Positions 7,797 to 16,166 of a stretch of 64,000 nucleotides of DNA are shown one piece after another. The DNA lies in contig NZ_AP024849.1 in NCBI RefSeq assembly GCF_019977655.1, positions 567,001-631,000 of the forward strand, read 5' to 3'. Positions within the stretch are counted from its first letter, which is position 1, and every line of letters begins with the position of its first letter. The notes beneath the pieces were generated by a model. The model saw only the letters and a list, made by a program, of their open reading frames with translations, made no database searches and had not been told where the DNA came from. A program made the position numbers and the translations under genes. Origin of the DNA: Clostridium gelidum. Lineage in GTDB: Bacteria > Bacillota > Clostridia > Clostridiales > Clostridiaceae.

Positions 7797-8651
7797 TTAA
7801 TTGCTTGCAATATCTTTTGTTATCTTACATCCTATATCAATAGCTTTTGCATAATACACTGAAGTAGTTACAATTGCATTAACTCCTGTTTTAGCATATT
7901 CTTCGATATTACTTTCATTAATACCTCCAGCGGCTAAAATAACAATAGAAGGATTAATGTTTTTCAAAATATCTACATATTTTTTTAATTCATCGTATGG
8001 AATTTTATCAAATTGAAGCCCATCAATACCACATTTACAAAGTTTAATGGCCTCATCTATATTTTCCACTTCAGCTATTATCTTTTTCTCACAGACTTTA
8101 GATTTTACACTCTCTAGAATTTTTATAAGCTCATCAGTACCACCTAAGAAGTTTAAATGCTGCTTGAAAATCAATACCGTTTCTGATAATCCTAATCTAT
8201 GTGAAAATCCACCTCCAGCAACAACAGCTTTTATAGATAAATCCTTTGTTCCAGGAATAACTTTTCTTGTAGTGATCACATGAAGATTTGGATTTATTTT
8301 AGATGCTTTATCAACTAAAATTTTTGTTTTTGTAGCAATTCCAGAACTGTAATCAAGAATGTTTTGTGAGACTTTCCATGCTGTATGAAGGTCTTCAGCA
8401 TTTCCTTTTCCTTCAATGAAAATTTCATTTTTCTTTATTAAAGTACCAGAAGGACAAGTTTTAGTTACTTGTATGTTTAGTTTGTTAAATATTTTGGCAA
8501 CTTCTTCTGTACCACAAAGTACAGCATCTTCTCTTGAAAAGAATTGTATTGTCCCTTTTTGACTACTAATGCCTAATACCAAAGTAGTTAAATCTAAGTA
8601 TGGAACATCTTCTTTAATAAATCTGTCTATAAGTTCATCTGAAATATACAT
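7797..8651 (-). CDS. modD: ModD, molybdenum-associated NadC-like phosphoribosyltransferase
   Basis: Protein of 284 residues of the nicotinate-nucleotide pyrophosphorylase fold, ModD branch. Visible motifs are the N-terminal DVPYLDLTT, the TTRKVIPGTKDLSIKAVVAGGG stretch of the NadC family, HRLGLSETVLI, and the barrel end ILAAGGINESNIEEYA. True NadC sits with nadA and nadB. Here the context is a molybdate transporter and a MOSC protein, which is why I call it ModD. Its reaction is not established; it is known only as a molybdenum-transport-linked enzyme. AAGGTGGTCTC lies just upstream of the start. Confidence 0.85.
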   Translation of the reverse strand: MYISDELIDRFIKEDVPYLDLTTLVLGISSQKGTIQFFSREDAVLCGTEEVAKIFNKLNIQVTKTCPSGTLIKKNEIFIEGKGNAEDLHTAWKVSQNILDYSSGIATKTKILVDKASKINPNLHVITTRKVIPGTKDLSIKAVVAGGGFSHRLGLSETVLIFKQHLNFLGGTDELIKILESVKSKVCEKKIIAEVENIDEAIKLCKCGIDGLQFDKIPYDELKKYVDILKNINPSIVILAAGGINESNIEEYAKTGVNAIVTTSVYYAKAIDIGCKITKDIASN

Positions 8652-8794
8652 TTATGAGACCACCTTTTAAATTACTTTTTATTTTTAAATATTTTTATCC
8701 ATTTTACTTTAATTTCTTATTATATTTTGATGAGAAAATTAGCTGTATCTATAGTTAATAGTAAGCTGTTTAAAAAAGTAAGTCAATAATTTTT

Positions 8795-8849
8795 GTTGGC
8801 ATTTGACAATAAAAACAAAATAAAGTAATATAAAATAACAAATGCTATT
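8795..8849 (+). promoter_or_regulatory. Promoter flanked by Mo/Fe-S operator arms, upstream of the MOSC gene
   Basis: The left arm GTTGGCATTTG (8795-8805) and right arm CAAATGCTATT (8839-8849) are inverted, with 33 bases between. The -35 TTGACA (8803-8808) overlaps the left arm, and TAATAT lies 17 bases on (8826-8831). Same layout as at 14118 and 23554. The leader from here to 9058 is about 200 bases and holds no other gene; the rest of the 8652-9058 gap showed nothing I could name. Confidence 0.72.
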
Positions 8850-9058
8850 AATAATTATAAAAACATAAGATGTACGATACTACGACAGCATGACTAAGGT
8901 TAAATGAGCATCAATTTAATAAATCTGAAATAGATAGATAATTTAGTTGTAAAAATATAAAAACAATGATATTTTTAGAATTGTGGAGTTAGGTATTAAG
9001 CCAGTGTAAACGATTGTGATTTAATTTGATAAAGTTTGGGGAATTTGGAGGGAGTTTA

Positions 9059-9493
9059 ATGGGAAAAGTAGTTTCTTTAAATATTAGTGATAAAAGAGGT
9101 ACTGAAAAAAAACAAGTTGTATCGGTTAATGCTATAGAAGGATTTGGTATAGAGGGGGATGCACATGCAGGAGATTGGGATAAGCAGGTAAGTCTTTTAT
9201 CTATAGAAGCTTTAGATAAGGTTCCTATAGATAAAATTGAAGAAGTTGAAAAAGGTGGATTTACTGAAAATATTACAGTATCAGGTATTTCACTCCATGA
9301 GCAAAATGTGGGCTCATTAGTTCGAATCGGAGAGGCTATAATTAAAATATTACATATTGGAAAAGAAGAATATAAGGAATATGGTAGACCTTATATAGTT
9401 AGTAGAGAAGGTAGATTTGGAATAGTAATTAAAGGCGGAAAAATAAATATAGGTGATTCAGTAGAGATTATATCCGAAGATACTTTCTTATAA
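9059..9493 (+). CDS. MOSC-domain protein
   Basis: Protein of 144 residues made of one MOSC domain, a beta-rich fold found at the C-terminus of Moco sulfurases and in stand-alone proteins linked to molybdenum-cofactor handling. Seen are GIEGDAHAGDWDKQVSLLS, GGFTENITVSGI, LRIGEA-type strand VRIGEAIIKI and the end GGKINIGDSVEI. GGAGGGAG directly precedes the ATG at 9059; an in-frame start at 9026 lacks a site. Stand-alone MOSC proteins of this kind often neighbour MoaC or MogA. Here the neighbours are modD and a NifX-like pseudogene. Confidence 0.88.
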   Translation: MGKVVSLNISDKRGTEKKQVVSVNAIEGFGIEGDAHAGDWDKQVSLLSIEALDKVPIDKIEEVEKGGFTENITVSGISLHEQNVGSLVRIGEAIIKILHIGKEEYKEYGRPYIVSREGRFGIVIKGGKINIGDSVEIISEDTFL

Positions 9494-9518
9494 ATTATAG
9501 ATAAAGTGAGGGATAAAA

Positions 9519-9888
9519 ATGAAGATTGCAGTGACGGCAGATGGAAAAAGCTTAGATAGTAAGGTAGCAGAAGAATTTGAAGAATGGCTTATATCTACTC
9601 ATTGTTAATATGGAGGATTTTAGTATTACAGCTATAAAAAATGATAATTTATTTCAAAGCTCCTCTGGAGAAAAATTAGGGAATGAAGTGTTAAAGCATG
9701 ATTGTGAGGCTTTAATAACAGGTAAAATAAAACCCTTAGCATTTAATATATTAGCAGATGCTTGTGTAACAAGATATTTTGGCATTGGCAATTCAGTTCA
9801 AAATACAATAGAATTAATGAAAAATAGATCTCTAAAATTAATAAGAAACTATGATGGAACAGAAAAATGTGATGGGCATCATAATTAG
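9519..9888 (+). pseudogene. NifX-like (dinitrogenase FeMo-cofactor family) gene, frameshifted
   Basis: The first frame starts at ATG 9519 with AGTGAGGGAT upstream and reads MKIAVTADGKSLDSKVAEEF, the typical opening of this family. It runs into TAA at 9606-9608. The second frame takes over near 9577-9585 (GLYLLIVNMEDFSITAI...) and continues to 9888, ending in a His/Cys-type tail (KCDGHHN). One base lost, or two gained, near GAAGAATGGC would join them. Members bind Fe-S or FeMo-type clusters. This copy is probably broken unless the shift is a sequencing error. Confidence 0.8.
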
Positions 9889-10086
9889 TTAAATTTCTTA
9901 TATAGGGTTAGGTACAAAGGGGCATATCAAACTAGTGCGATAGCCTCTTCTTATTGTATTTTAAATACCAGAAGTTAGACTTATGGTTCTAAGTATAATG
10001 AAGCTACGTATTTAGCACGAGTTTAAGATTAAGTTACACTACCTGTTTGGGATATATATAAATCAACCTATTTTAATTAATTTTAA

Positions 10087-10132
10087 TTGGCATTTGAGAA
10101 CTAAAAATGAATAGAAGTAGAATGAAAAATGC
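10087..10132 (+). promoter_or_regulatory. Orphan promoter with degenerate Mo/Fe-S operator
   Basis: TTGGCATTTGAGA carries the left arm with a TTGAGA -35. TAGAAT lies 18 bases on, then a weak right arm AAAATGC. It points into the tail of the convergent gene at 10154, so no gene is served. Probably a relic. The remainder of 9889-10153 shows no gene. Confidence 0.35.
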
Positions 10133-10153
10133 AAAATATCGATATAAAGTAAA

Positions 10154-11212
10154 TTAATCTATATAAGCTCTAGCGAAAACAGTAAGCGGTACTGATAAAA
10201 TCATCCCCATACTTCCTGCAAGCGCTCTTAGTATTTCTACAGAAATATCTTGAAGACTAATTATATATGAAAAATTAACATTATGTCCTAAGAAAACCAT
10301 TAAAGTAACAACAGAACTTCCTACATATGCTAAGATAAGCGTATTAGACATAGTTCCTATCATATCTCTTCCAATATTAAATCCAGATTCAATCAACAAA
10401 GGTTTACTTATACTAGGATTGCTTTCTTTAATCTCATTCATTGAAGTAGCTACAGACATACTCATATCTAAATTAGCACCAAGTGCACCAACCACAATAC
10501 TAGAAAATAATATTCCTTGAAAATCGAATTTAATATTTGGAGAATATTTTGACAGGGATAAAAATTCTTCATAATTAATTGAAATATGAAGAGAATTGCT
10601 CATTATGAATGTAATTATGCCTGCTATTATAACACCGCCTAAAGCTCCAATAAGGCAAGAAATTGTTTTTTTATTCAATCCATTTTGTATTATTAATGAA
10701 AAAAAAGAAATAATTAGACAACAAATTATTGTTAATTTTATGGGACTATAACCACTAAGTATTCCTGGTAGCAGTAGCATATAAATTATACATATATTAA
10801 AGGCAATAGATAAGATTGCATAGAAGCCTTTTATGCCTCCTATAAAAATAACTAAGGCTATAAAAAATGCAACTAATAACAAAATATTTTTTTCTCTTGG
10901 ATAATTATATATTGTTGCATTTAATTTATTATTACTACCAGCTTGAATTGATATCTGAACAAAATCATTAGGTTTTAAAGCTAATTCAGAATCATTTACA
11001 ACTAAAGTATTGTCTAATATAAATTCTTTACCTTTATATTTACCTTCAGATACTAATACCTTAATTTTAGAATTTTGGTTTGGGTTAGAAAAAGTAACAT
11101 TTTCAACTAAAGCCTTACAGAGTATTTTGTTATCAAGAAATGTAGCATTAGTTTTGTCCACTTTAAATGGTGAAAAAATAAATACTAGAATTAATAAAAG
11201 AAAAGTTAACAT
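10154..11212 (-). CDS. YibE/F-family membrane protein
   Basis: Integral membrane protein with a single N-terminal hydrophobic helix, an extracytoplasmic beta-rich region of about 90 residues, and then seven or so membrane segments. The YibE/F-type motifs DMSMSVATSMNEI and GFNIGRDMIGTMSNTLILAYVGSS are present. Function in the family is unknown. The start is unclear. The frame is open to 11323, ATG codons occur at 11323 and 11212, and the only good ribosome site (GAGGTGG at 11252-11246) sits 6 bases before an in-frame ATC at 11239. I list the ATG at 11212 as the conservative start. Confidence 0.8.
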   Translation of the reverse strand: MLTFLLLILVFIFSPFKVDKTNATFLDNKILCKALVENVTFSNPNQNSKIKVLVSEGKYKGKEFILDNTLVVNDSELALKPNDFVQISIQAGSNNKLNATIYNYPREKNILLLVAFFIALVIFIGGIKGFYAILSIAFNICIIYMLLLPGILSGYSPIKLTIICCLIISFFSLIIQNGLNKKTISCLIGALGGVIIAGIITFIMSNSLHISINYEEFLSLSKYSPNIKFDFQGILFSSIVVGALGANLDMSMSVATSMNEIKESNPSISKPLLIESGFNIGRDMIGTMSNTLILAYVGSSVVTLMVFLGHNVNFSYIISLQDISVEILRALAGSMGMILSVPLTVFARAYID

Positions 11213-11315
11213 TATACGTGATAAGGAAAATTTATTGATAAATAACCACCTCGTTACTATAAAAATACAATTGATATAATATAATATATGTTGAATATTA
11301 AGAATTATTTTCAAA

Positions 11316-11345
11316 TAAGGCATATGAAAGAAAATAATAAAAAAC
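11316..11345. repeat. Half copy of the dispersed palindromic repeat
   Basis: aaggcatatgaaagaaaataataaa matches the left arms at 27742 and 34042, but no partner arm follows. It overlaps the upstream region of the YibE/F gene. Confidence 0.45.
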
Positions 11346-11347
11346 TA

Positions 11348-11376
11348 TTTACAACATATTACCAAAGTGATAATAT
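11348..11376 (+). promoter_or_regulatory. thrS: Promoter of the thrS T-box transcript
   Basis: TTTACA (11348-11353), a 17-base spacer and TAATAT (11371-11376) form a sigma-A type promoter just before the T-box leader. Confidence 0.7.
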
Positions 11377-11384
11377 TGACTATA

Positions 11385-11676
11385 AACAAGAGCTAAGTGC
11401 ACAAAACTCTTAAAAATTAAATATAGAATCAGCAATGAAAGGGACGAGTATTATAGAATACAGTTTCAAGAGAGGGAGTGTCACCGGCTGTAAGCATTCC
11501 AAGATATGACTATAAGAAAACTACCCTAGAGCTATGGCTTATTAGCTAGAATTAGTAAAATGCCATCGGTGAGAGTCGTTAAAAGTTTTGAGAAGAATTG
11601 AATTATTTTAATTCAATTTGGGTGGAACCACGGATATTATACATTCGTCCCAAGATAGGGACGGGTGTTTTTTTTG
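11385..11676 (+). ncRNA. T-box leader controlling thrS
   Basis: Transcription leader that binds uncharged tRNA and opens the terminator when threonine is short. Visible are the Stem I elements (AGAGAGGGAG, GGCTGTAAGC), a Thr-type codon run ACTACC at 11520-11525 in the likely specifier region, and the T-box proper TGGGTGGAACCACGG at 11619-11633. An intrinsic terminator follows (GTCCC...GGGAC at about 11647-11663, then eight T). The thrS start lies 52 bases further on. Which of ACT or ACC is the specifier is not settled. Confidence 0.95.
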
Positions 11677-11727
11677 TATAAATAATTAATCTTATAAATA
11701 AAACTAATAAAAAGGAGTCAATAAATT

Positions 11728-13632
11728 ATGATAAGTATAAAACTTAAAGATGGATCAATAAAAGAAATTTCTGATGAATCTAATATCTATGATCTAGCAA
11801 ATTCAATTAGCAAGAATTTAGCTAAAGTTGCAATAGTTGGGGAAGTTAATGGAACCTTAGTTGATTTGAATTGTAAATTAAAAGATAATGATGAGGTAAA
11901 CATTTTAACATGTGATGATGAAAAAGCAGTTGAAGTGATTAGACATTCTACTTCTCATATTATGGCTCAAGCAATTAAGAGAATTTATAAAATTTCTAAA
12001 CTTGCTATAGGACCTTCAATAGAAAATGGATTTTATTATGATTTTGATATTGAAAATTCATTAAGTGCGGAGGACTTAGATAAGATTGAAGCTGAAATGA
12101 ATAATATAATTAAAGAAAATTTGAAGTTTGAGAGAATTGATGTCTCTAGAGAAGAAGCAATAAGGCTAATGGAGGAAAAAGGAGAAACATACAAAGTAGA
12201 GCTTATTCGTGATTTACCAGAAAAAGAAGCTATATCTTTGTATAGGCAAGGAGATTATGTTGACCTTTGTAGAGGACCTCATATTCCTTCTACAAAATAC
12301 GTGAAAGCATTTAAATTAATAAGTGTAGCTGGAGCATATTGGAGAGGCAATGAGAAAAATAAGATGCTACAAAGAGTATATGGTGTAGCATTTTCTAATA
12401 AAACATTATTAGAAACTCATTTGCATAATTTAGAGGAAGCTAAAAAAAGAGATCATAGAAAATTAGGGAAGGAACTAAAATTATTTTCTTTTGTAGAAGA
12501 AGGACCAGGGTTCCCATTTTTATTACCTAAGGGTGTAATTCTTAAAAATAATTTAATTGATTTTTGGAGAAAGTTACACTGTGAAGCAGGTTATGTTGAA
12601 ATTGAGACACCAATAATGCTTAATAAAAAATTATGGGAAACTTCAGGACATTGGGATCATTATAAAGAAAATATGTATACTTCAATGATTGATGAGGAAG
12701 AATTTGCATTGAAACCAATGAATTGTCCAGGAGGAATGTTAGTATACAAATCAGAAGCTCATTCGTACAGAGATTTTCCAATGAGAGTAGGTGAACTTGG
12801 AAGGGTTCATAGACATGAACTTTCAGGAGCATTGCATGGACTCATGAGAGTACGAGCATTTACTCAAGATGATGCTCATATATTTATGTTACCAAATCAA
12901 ATAAAATCAGAAATAAAAGGAGTTATTGACCTTATTGATAAGGTGTATTCAAAATTTGGATTTAAATATAGCCTTGAATTATCTACAAGACCAGATGACT
13001 CTATGGGAAGCGAAGAAGATTGGTGCTTAGCAGAAAGTTCTTTAAAAGGTGCATTAGATGAGTTGAATCTAGAGTATAAAATAAATGAAGGTGATGGAGC
13101 ATTCTATGGACCTAAAATAGATTTTCATCTTGAAGATAGTATAGGAAGAACATGGCAATGCGGAACAATTCAATTAGATTTTCAATTGCCTCAAAGATTT
13201 GAATTAGACTACATTGGAAGTGATGGAGAAAAACATAAACCAATAGTTATTCATAGAGTAATATTTGGAAGTATAGAAAGATTCATGGGAATATTAATTG
13301 AACACTTTGCTGGAAAATTCCCAACATGGCTTTCGCCAGTTCAAGTAAAAGTATTACCTATATCAAATAAATTCAATGATTATTGTGCGAAAATTAAAGA
13401 TGAATTAAGCGCAAATGGAATAAGAGTTGAAATGGATTATAGATATGAAAAGATAGGATATAAAATAAGAGAAGCTAGAAATGAAAGAGTACCTTATATT
13501 ATTGTTGTTGGAGAAAAGGAAGAGAATGAAAATACAATTTCATTACGTAGTAGGGAAAATGGAGATGAAGGAAATTTAAAGTTAGAAGACTTAATGGAAA
13601 GAATTAATAAAGAAATTAAGAATAAAGAATAA
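11728..13632 (+). CDS. thrS: Threonyl-tRNA synthetase
   Basis: Class II aminoacyl-tRNA synthetase of 634 residues, the usual length. Domains in order are TGS (residues 1-60), the editing domain with HSTSHIMAQA and the YVDLCRGPHIP zinc/editing motifs (about 60-230), the catalytic core with LKPMNCPGGM and RVHRHELSGALHGLMRVRAFTQDD, and the anticodon-binding domain from about 535. AAAAGGAG precedes the ATG. Expression is controlled by the upstream T-box. A strong terminator follows about 105 bases after the stop. Confidence 0.98.
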   Translation: MISIKLKDGSIKEISDESNIYDLANSISKNLAKVAIVGEVNGTLVDLNCKLKDNDEVNILTCDDEKAVEVIRHSTSHIMAQAIKRIYKISKLAIGPSIENGFYYDFDIENSLSAEDLDKIEAEMNNIIKENLKFERIDVSREEAIRLMEEKGETYKVELIRDLPEKEAISLYRQGDYVDLCRGPHIPSTKYVKAFKLISVAGAYWRGNEKNKMLQRVYGVAFSNKTLLETHLHNLEEAKKRDHRKLGKELKLFSFVEEGPGFPFLLPKGVILKNNLIDFWRKLHCEAGYVEIETPIMLNKKLWETSGHWDHYKENMYTSMIDEEEFALKPMNCPGGMLVYKSEAHSYRDFPMRVGELGRVHRHELSGALHGLMRVRAFTQDDAHIFMLPNQIKSEIKGVIDLIDKVYSKFGFKYSLELSTRPDDSMGSEEDWCLAESSLKGALDELNLEYKINEGDGAFYGPKIDFHLEDSIGRTWQCGTIQLDFQLPQRFELDYIGSDGEKHKPIVIHRVIFGSIERFMGILIEHFAGKFPTWLSPVQVKVLPISNKFNDYCAKIKDELSANGIRVEMDYRYEKIGYKIREARNERVPYIIVVGEKEENENTISLRSRENGDEGNLKLEDLMERINKEIKNKE

Positions 13633-13738
13633 AGAATTATAAAGCAGGGTTAGTTAATGACTACAAAAGAAGTAATTATTTGAAGCCTATGAAAATGAAT
13701 AATAATTAAAAAACTTCTCGGAAATAATAGGAAAGCTA

Positions 13739-13779
13739 AGGCAATAAAGATTCATATACGAATCTTTATTGCCTTTTTT
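13739..13779 (+). terminator. Intrinsic terminator after thrS
   Basis: AGGCAATAAAGATTC pairs with GAATCTTTATTGCCT and is followed by TTTTTT. Confidence 0.9.
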
Positions 13780-13908
13780 CATTAAGCACCTATCTAGTAG
13801 CAAAATGATTTTTAGGTGGTGTAGGTATTTTTTCTTAACCATTGTAAATGTTAATATTCATAACAACAACTATAAATATGAAGAACAATATATATTCTAA
13901 ACCATATC

Positions 13909-13962
13909 TATTCTTCAGAATATTACCATATATATGGTGAACCATATATATTCTGAAGAATA
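13909..13962. repeat. Nested palindromes in the thrS-mrp gap
   Basis: The arms TATTCTTCAGAATAT (13909-13923) and ATATTCTGAAGAATA (13948-13962) are exact inverses. Between them lies the perfect palindrome ACCATATATATGGT (13925-13938). The loop sequence accatat occurs three times nearby. The rest of 13780-14117 has no recognisable gene. This could be a protein-binding site or a mobile-element trace. Confidence 0.55.
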
Positions 13963-14117
13963 TGCGCCAAAAATGCGGGCTCAGAAGGTATTGAGTTAAA
14001 ATGGTTATTAAGTTTAATGTAATTTTTGAAATCTTTTTAAATGATTAAATTTGTTTTAAAATCAATATTCATTTAAAACAGAGATTGATAATAAAACATA
14101 AAGTAAATTTAGATATT

Positions 14118-14173
14118 AATAGCATTTGACAGTAACAAAAAATAGTAATAATATAATATTGGCAAATGCTATT
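14118..14173 (+). promoter_or_regulatory. Promoter flanked by perfect Mo/Fe-S operator arms, upstream of the Mrp gene
   Basis: AATAGCATTTG (14118-14128) and CAAATGCTATT (14163-14173) are perfect 11-bp inverses, 34 bases apart. TTGACA (14126-14131) overlaps the left arm. TAATAT follows after 17 bases (14149-14154). The right arm falls at or just past the likely transcription start. Confidence 0.8.
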
Positions 14174-14193
14174 AAAAATAGGGAGATGATTTT

Positions 14194-15021
14194 ATGTCAG
14201 ATTGTAATTCTTGTTCATCAAAGGATGGATGTAATAAGGATAAGGAAAGTTGTATGATTGAAAATAATCCTTTGAATAATGTTAAAAAAATTATTGGTGT
14301 TATGAGTGGTAAGGGAGGAGTGGGGAAATCTTCAATTTCTGTTCTTATTGCAAAACAGTTAAAAGCGCTTGGATATAGTGTTGGTGTTTTAGATGCAGAT
14401 ATAACTGGACCTAGTGTTCCAAGGCTTCTTGGTGTGGAGAATAAAAAAGTCATGATGGCTGAAAATGCCATGTATCCTGTAAAAACTAGCGATGGAATTA
14501 AAGTTATGTCTTTAAATTTATTAATGGAAAATGAAGAAGATCCTGTTCTTTGGAGAGGTCCTATAATATCAGGAATGGTTAAGCAATTTTGGACTGATGT
14601 ACTTTGGGAAGAACTTGATTATTTAATAATTGATATGCCACCAGGAACAGGAGATGTGGCATTAACAGTTATGCAGTCTATTCCGATTGATGGAGTTGTT
14701 ATGGTTTCTGTTCCACAAGATTTAGTTTCAATGATAGTATCAAAAGCTGTAAATATGGTAAAGAAGATGGATATTAATCTTTTAGGTGTTATTGAAAATA
14801 TGAGTTATATAACTTGTGATAAATGTGGAGATAAAATGAAACTTTTTAATGGTGATAATACAGAAAAGTTTTTAAAAGACATGAATTTAAAGCTTTTAGG
14901 AGAACTTCCTATGCTAAATAGTATAAATAACCTAGGACAATATGATAATGCACATATAGATGAAAGTTTAGAACTAATATTTGACCCTATAGTTAAAAAC
15001 ATTATTAGTGAGTTAGAATAA
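14194..15021 (+). CDS. Mrp/NBP35-family Fe-S cluster carrier ATPase
   Basis: P-loop ATPase of 275 residues that carries or transfers Fe-S clusters in the cytoplasm. A Cys-rich N-terminus (CNSCSSKDGC and C at about 20) resembles NBP35. The deviant Walker A GKGGVGKSS follows (about residues 40-48), then DADITGPSVPRLLG, DMPPGTGD and VMVSVPQDLVS. The bridging cysteine pair is in CDKCGDKM near residue 210. GGGAGATGAT precedes the ATG. The gene is driven from a promoter flanked by the Mo/Fe-S operator and is followed 40 bases later by a flavin reductase gene. Confidence 0.92.
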   Translation: MSDCNSCSSKDGCNKDKESCMIENNPLNNVKKIIGVMSGKGGVGKSSISVLIAKQLKALGYSVGVLDADITGPSVPRLLGVENKKVMMAENAMYPVKTSDGIKVMSLNLLMENEEDPVLWRGPIISGMVKQFWTDVLWEELDYLIIDMPPGTGDVALTVMQSIPIDGVVMVSVPQDLVSMIVSKAVNMVKKMDINLLGVIENMSYITCDKCGDKMKLFNGDNTEKFLKDMNLKLLGELPMLNSINNLGQYDNAHIDESLELIFDPIVKNIISELE

Positions 15022-15061
15022 TATTTTTAATAATATATGAAGAAATAAGGGGGAGTATGTT

Positions 15062-15553
15062 ATGGGAAAAAATCAAGGAAATATGAAATCATGCCTTCAA
15101 CCAATGCCTAAAGTATTAGTTTCATGCAGAGATGCTAATGGTAAAAATAATGCATTAGCAGTAGCATATTGTGGAAATTGCAGCTATGATCCACCAATGG
15201 TTATGGTAGGAATTGTTCCTTCAAGATATTCTTATAATATCATAAAAGAAACTGGTGTTTTTGTAGTAAATCTTGTAACAAAAGAACAACAAGAGATGTT
15301 TGATTATTTAGGTAGTCATAGTGGTAGAAATGAGGATAAATTCTCAGAATTTAATATTAAAGTTGAAGAAGGAATAAAGGTAAATGCTCCGTTATTAGCA
15401 GATTGTCCTGTAAATATTGAATGTAAAGTAGTAGATTCTATAATGACAGGTTCACACGAAATGTTTATAGGTAAGGTTGAATATGTTCATACTAATAGAG
15501 AAATAGTTGATGATGAAGGTAACATTGATTTTTCTGAGATTAAATTTATTTAA
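15062..15553 (+). CDS. Flavin reductase-like FMN-binding protein
   Basis: Protein of 163 residues of the DIM6/NTAB flavin reductase-like fold (flavoredoxin group). Seen are NALAVAYCGNCSYDPPMVMVGI, the SYNIIKETGVFVVNL strand-helix and the CPVNIECKVV segment. It should bind FMN and pass electrons between an NAD(P)H or ferredoxin donor and a partner. It is shorter than usual at the C-terminus, stopping after SEIKFI where relatives continue with a YY-LG-type tail; this may be a short natural end or a truncation. AAGGGGGAG lies before the ATG. It is the second gene after mrp and two terminators follow. Confidence 0.85.
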   Translation: MGKNQGNMKSCLQPMPKVLVSCRDANGKNNALAVAYCGNCSYDPPMVMVGIVPSRYSYNIIKETGVFVVNLVTKEQQEMFDYLGSHSGRNEDKFSEFNIKVEEGIKVNAPLLADCPVNIECKVVDSIMTGSHEMFIGKVEYVHTNREIVDDEGNIDFSEIKFI

Positions 15554-15583
15554 ATTTATTAATAGAATAAAAAGCTATCATTT

Positions 15584-15630
15584 AAAACAGAATCAATTTA
15601 GTGAATGATAAATTGATTCTGTTTTATAGG
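15584..15630 (+). terminator. Intrinsic terminator after the flavin reductase gene
   Basis: AAAACAGAATCAATTTA pairs with TAAATTGATTCTGTTTT. Confidence 0.75.
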
Positions 15631-15634
15631 ATGA

Positions 15635-15676
15635 TATAGTAAATAAGGAGTGATAAAACACTCCTTATTTACTATA
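15635..15676. terminator. Second long hairpin after the flavin reductase gene
   Basis: AGTAAATAAGGAGTG pairs exactly with CACTCCTTATTTACT. It lies directly behind the hairpin at 15584. Confidence 0.6.
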
Positions 15677-15718
15677 TGGAAAAATTTAATGAGGTTATTA
15701 ATAAGTAAATTAAAAATG

Positions 15719-15736
15719 ATTAGCATATGCTATTAA
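15719..15736. promoter_or_regulatory. Collapsed Mo/Fe-S operator
   Basis: ATTAGCATATGCTATTAAT is a palindrome made of two operator outer halves (TTAGCAT and ATGCTAA-like) with the 33-35-base promoter core missing. It lies 33 bases before the truncated IscU-like gene and no good -35/-10 remains. Confidence 0.4.
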
Positions 15737-15768
15737 TGAAAAAGAAATTTGAATAGGAAGTAAATTTT

Positions 15769-16104
15769 ATGTGTAAAGAAGAATTATCAGACATTCTTAT
15801 GGATCATTTTAATTATCCTAGAAATATAGGAATAATTGATTATCCAAATGGACAAGGATGTAATGGAGATCTAGAGTGTGGTGATTACTTAGAAATATAT
15901 ATAAGAGTGGAAAATAATTTAATTGAAGATATTAGTTTTTTAGTTTTTGGATGTTTTGGGGCTATTGCAAGTGGCAGTATGACAATGCAACTTGCAAAGG
16001 GAAAAACATTAGAAGAAGCTTTTAAAATTTCTGAAGAAGATATTATACAAGCTTTAGGGGGATTGCCAGAAGATAAAAAAAGCAAGAAATTAATGTGGAT
16101 TTAG
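15769..16104 (+). pseudogene. IscU/NifU-N-like scaffold gene, 3' truncated
   Basis: The frame codes 111 residues closely related to the intact gene at 27834. It has DHFNYPRNIG, the first two cluster cysteines (ECGD and FGCFGA) and LGGLPEDKK. The third cysteine and the C-terminal helix (HCSNLGVSAL in the intact copy) are missing and replaced by SKKLMWI. Just past the break is a fragment of a DUF364 gene in another frame, so a deletion joined the two. The upstream operator has also lost its promoter core. Probably non-functional. Confidence 0.78.
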
Positions 16105-16166
16105 ATGAAATAAAAGGACAAGCTTTTACAGATATGTTTGGATATTATTCTTCAATTTCTTTCTAG
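16086..16166 (+). pseudogene. DUF364 gene fragment
   Basis: In a frame shifted from the IscU-like gene, 16086-16166 reads EINVDLDEIKGQAFTDMFGYY and then stops. GQAFTDM is identical to the segment in the IS66-split DUF364 gene (GQAFTDMPGNY). Only about 26 codons survive. It marks a deletion joint between an iscU-like and a DUF364 gene. Confidence 0.7.

Noticed and set aside
8850..9058. Possible Moco riboswitch in the MOSC leader
   Set aside because: I could not find the conserved Moco-RNA blocks; only the promoter and a plain leader are visible.
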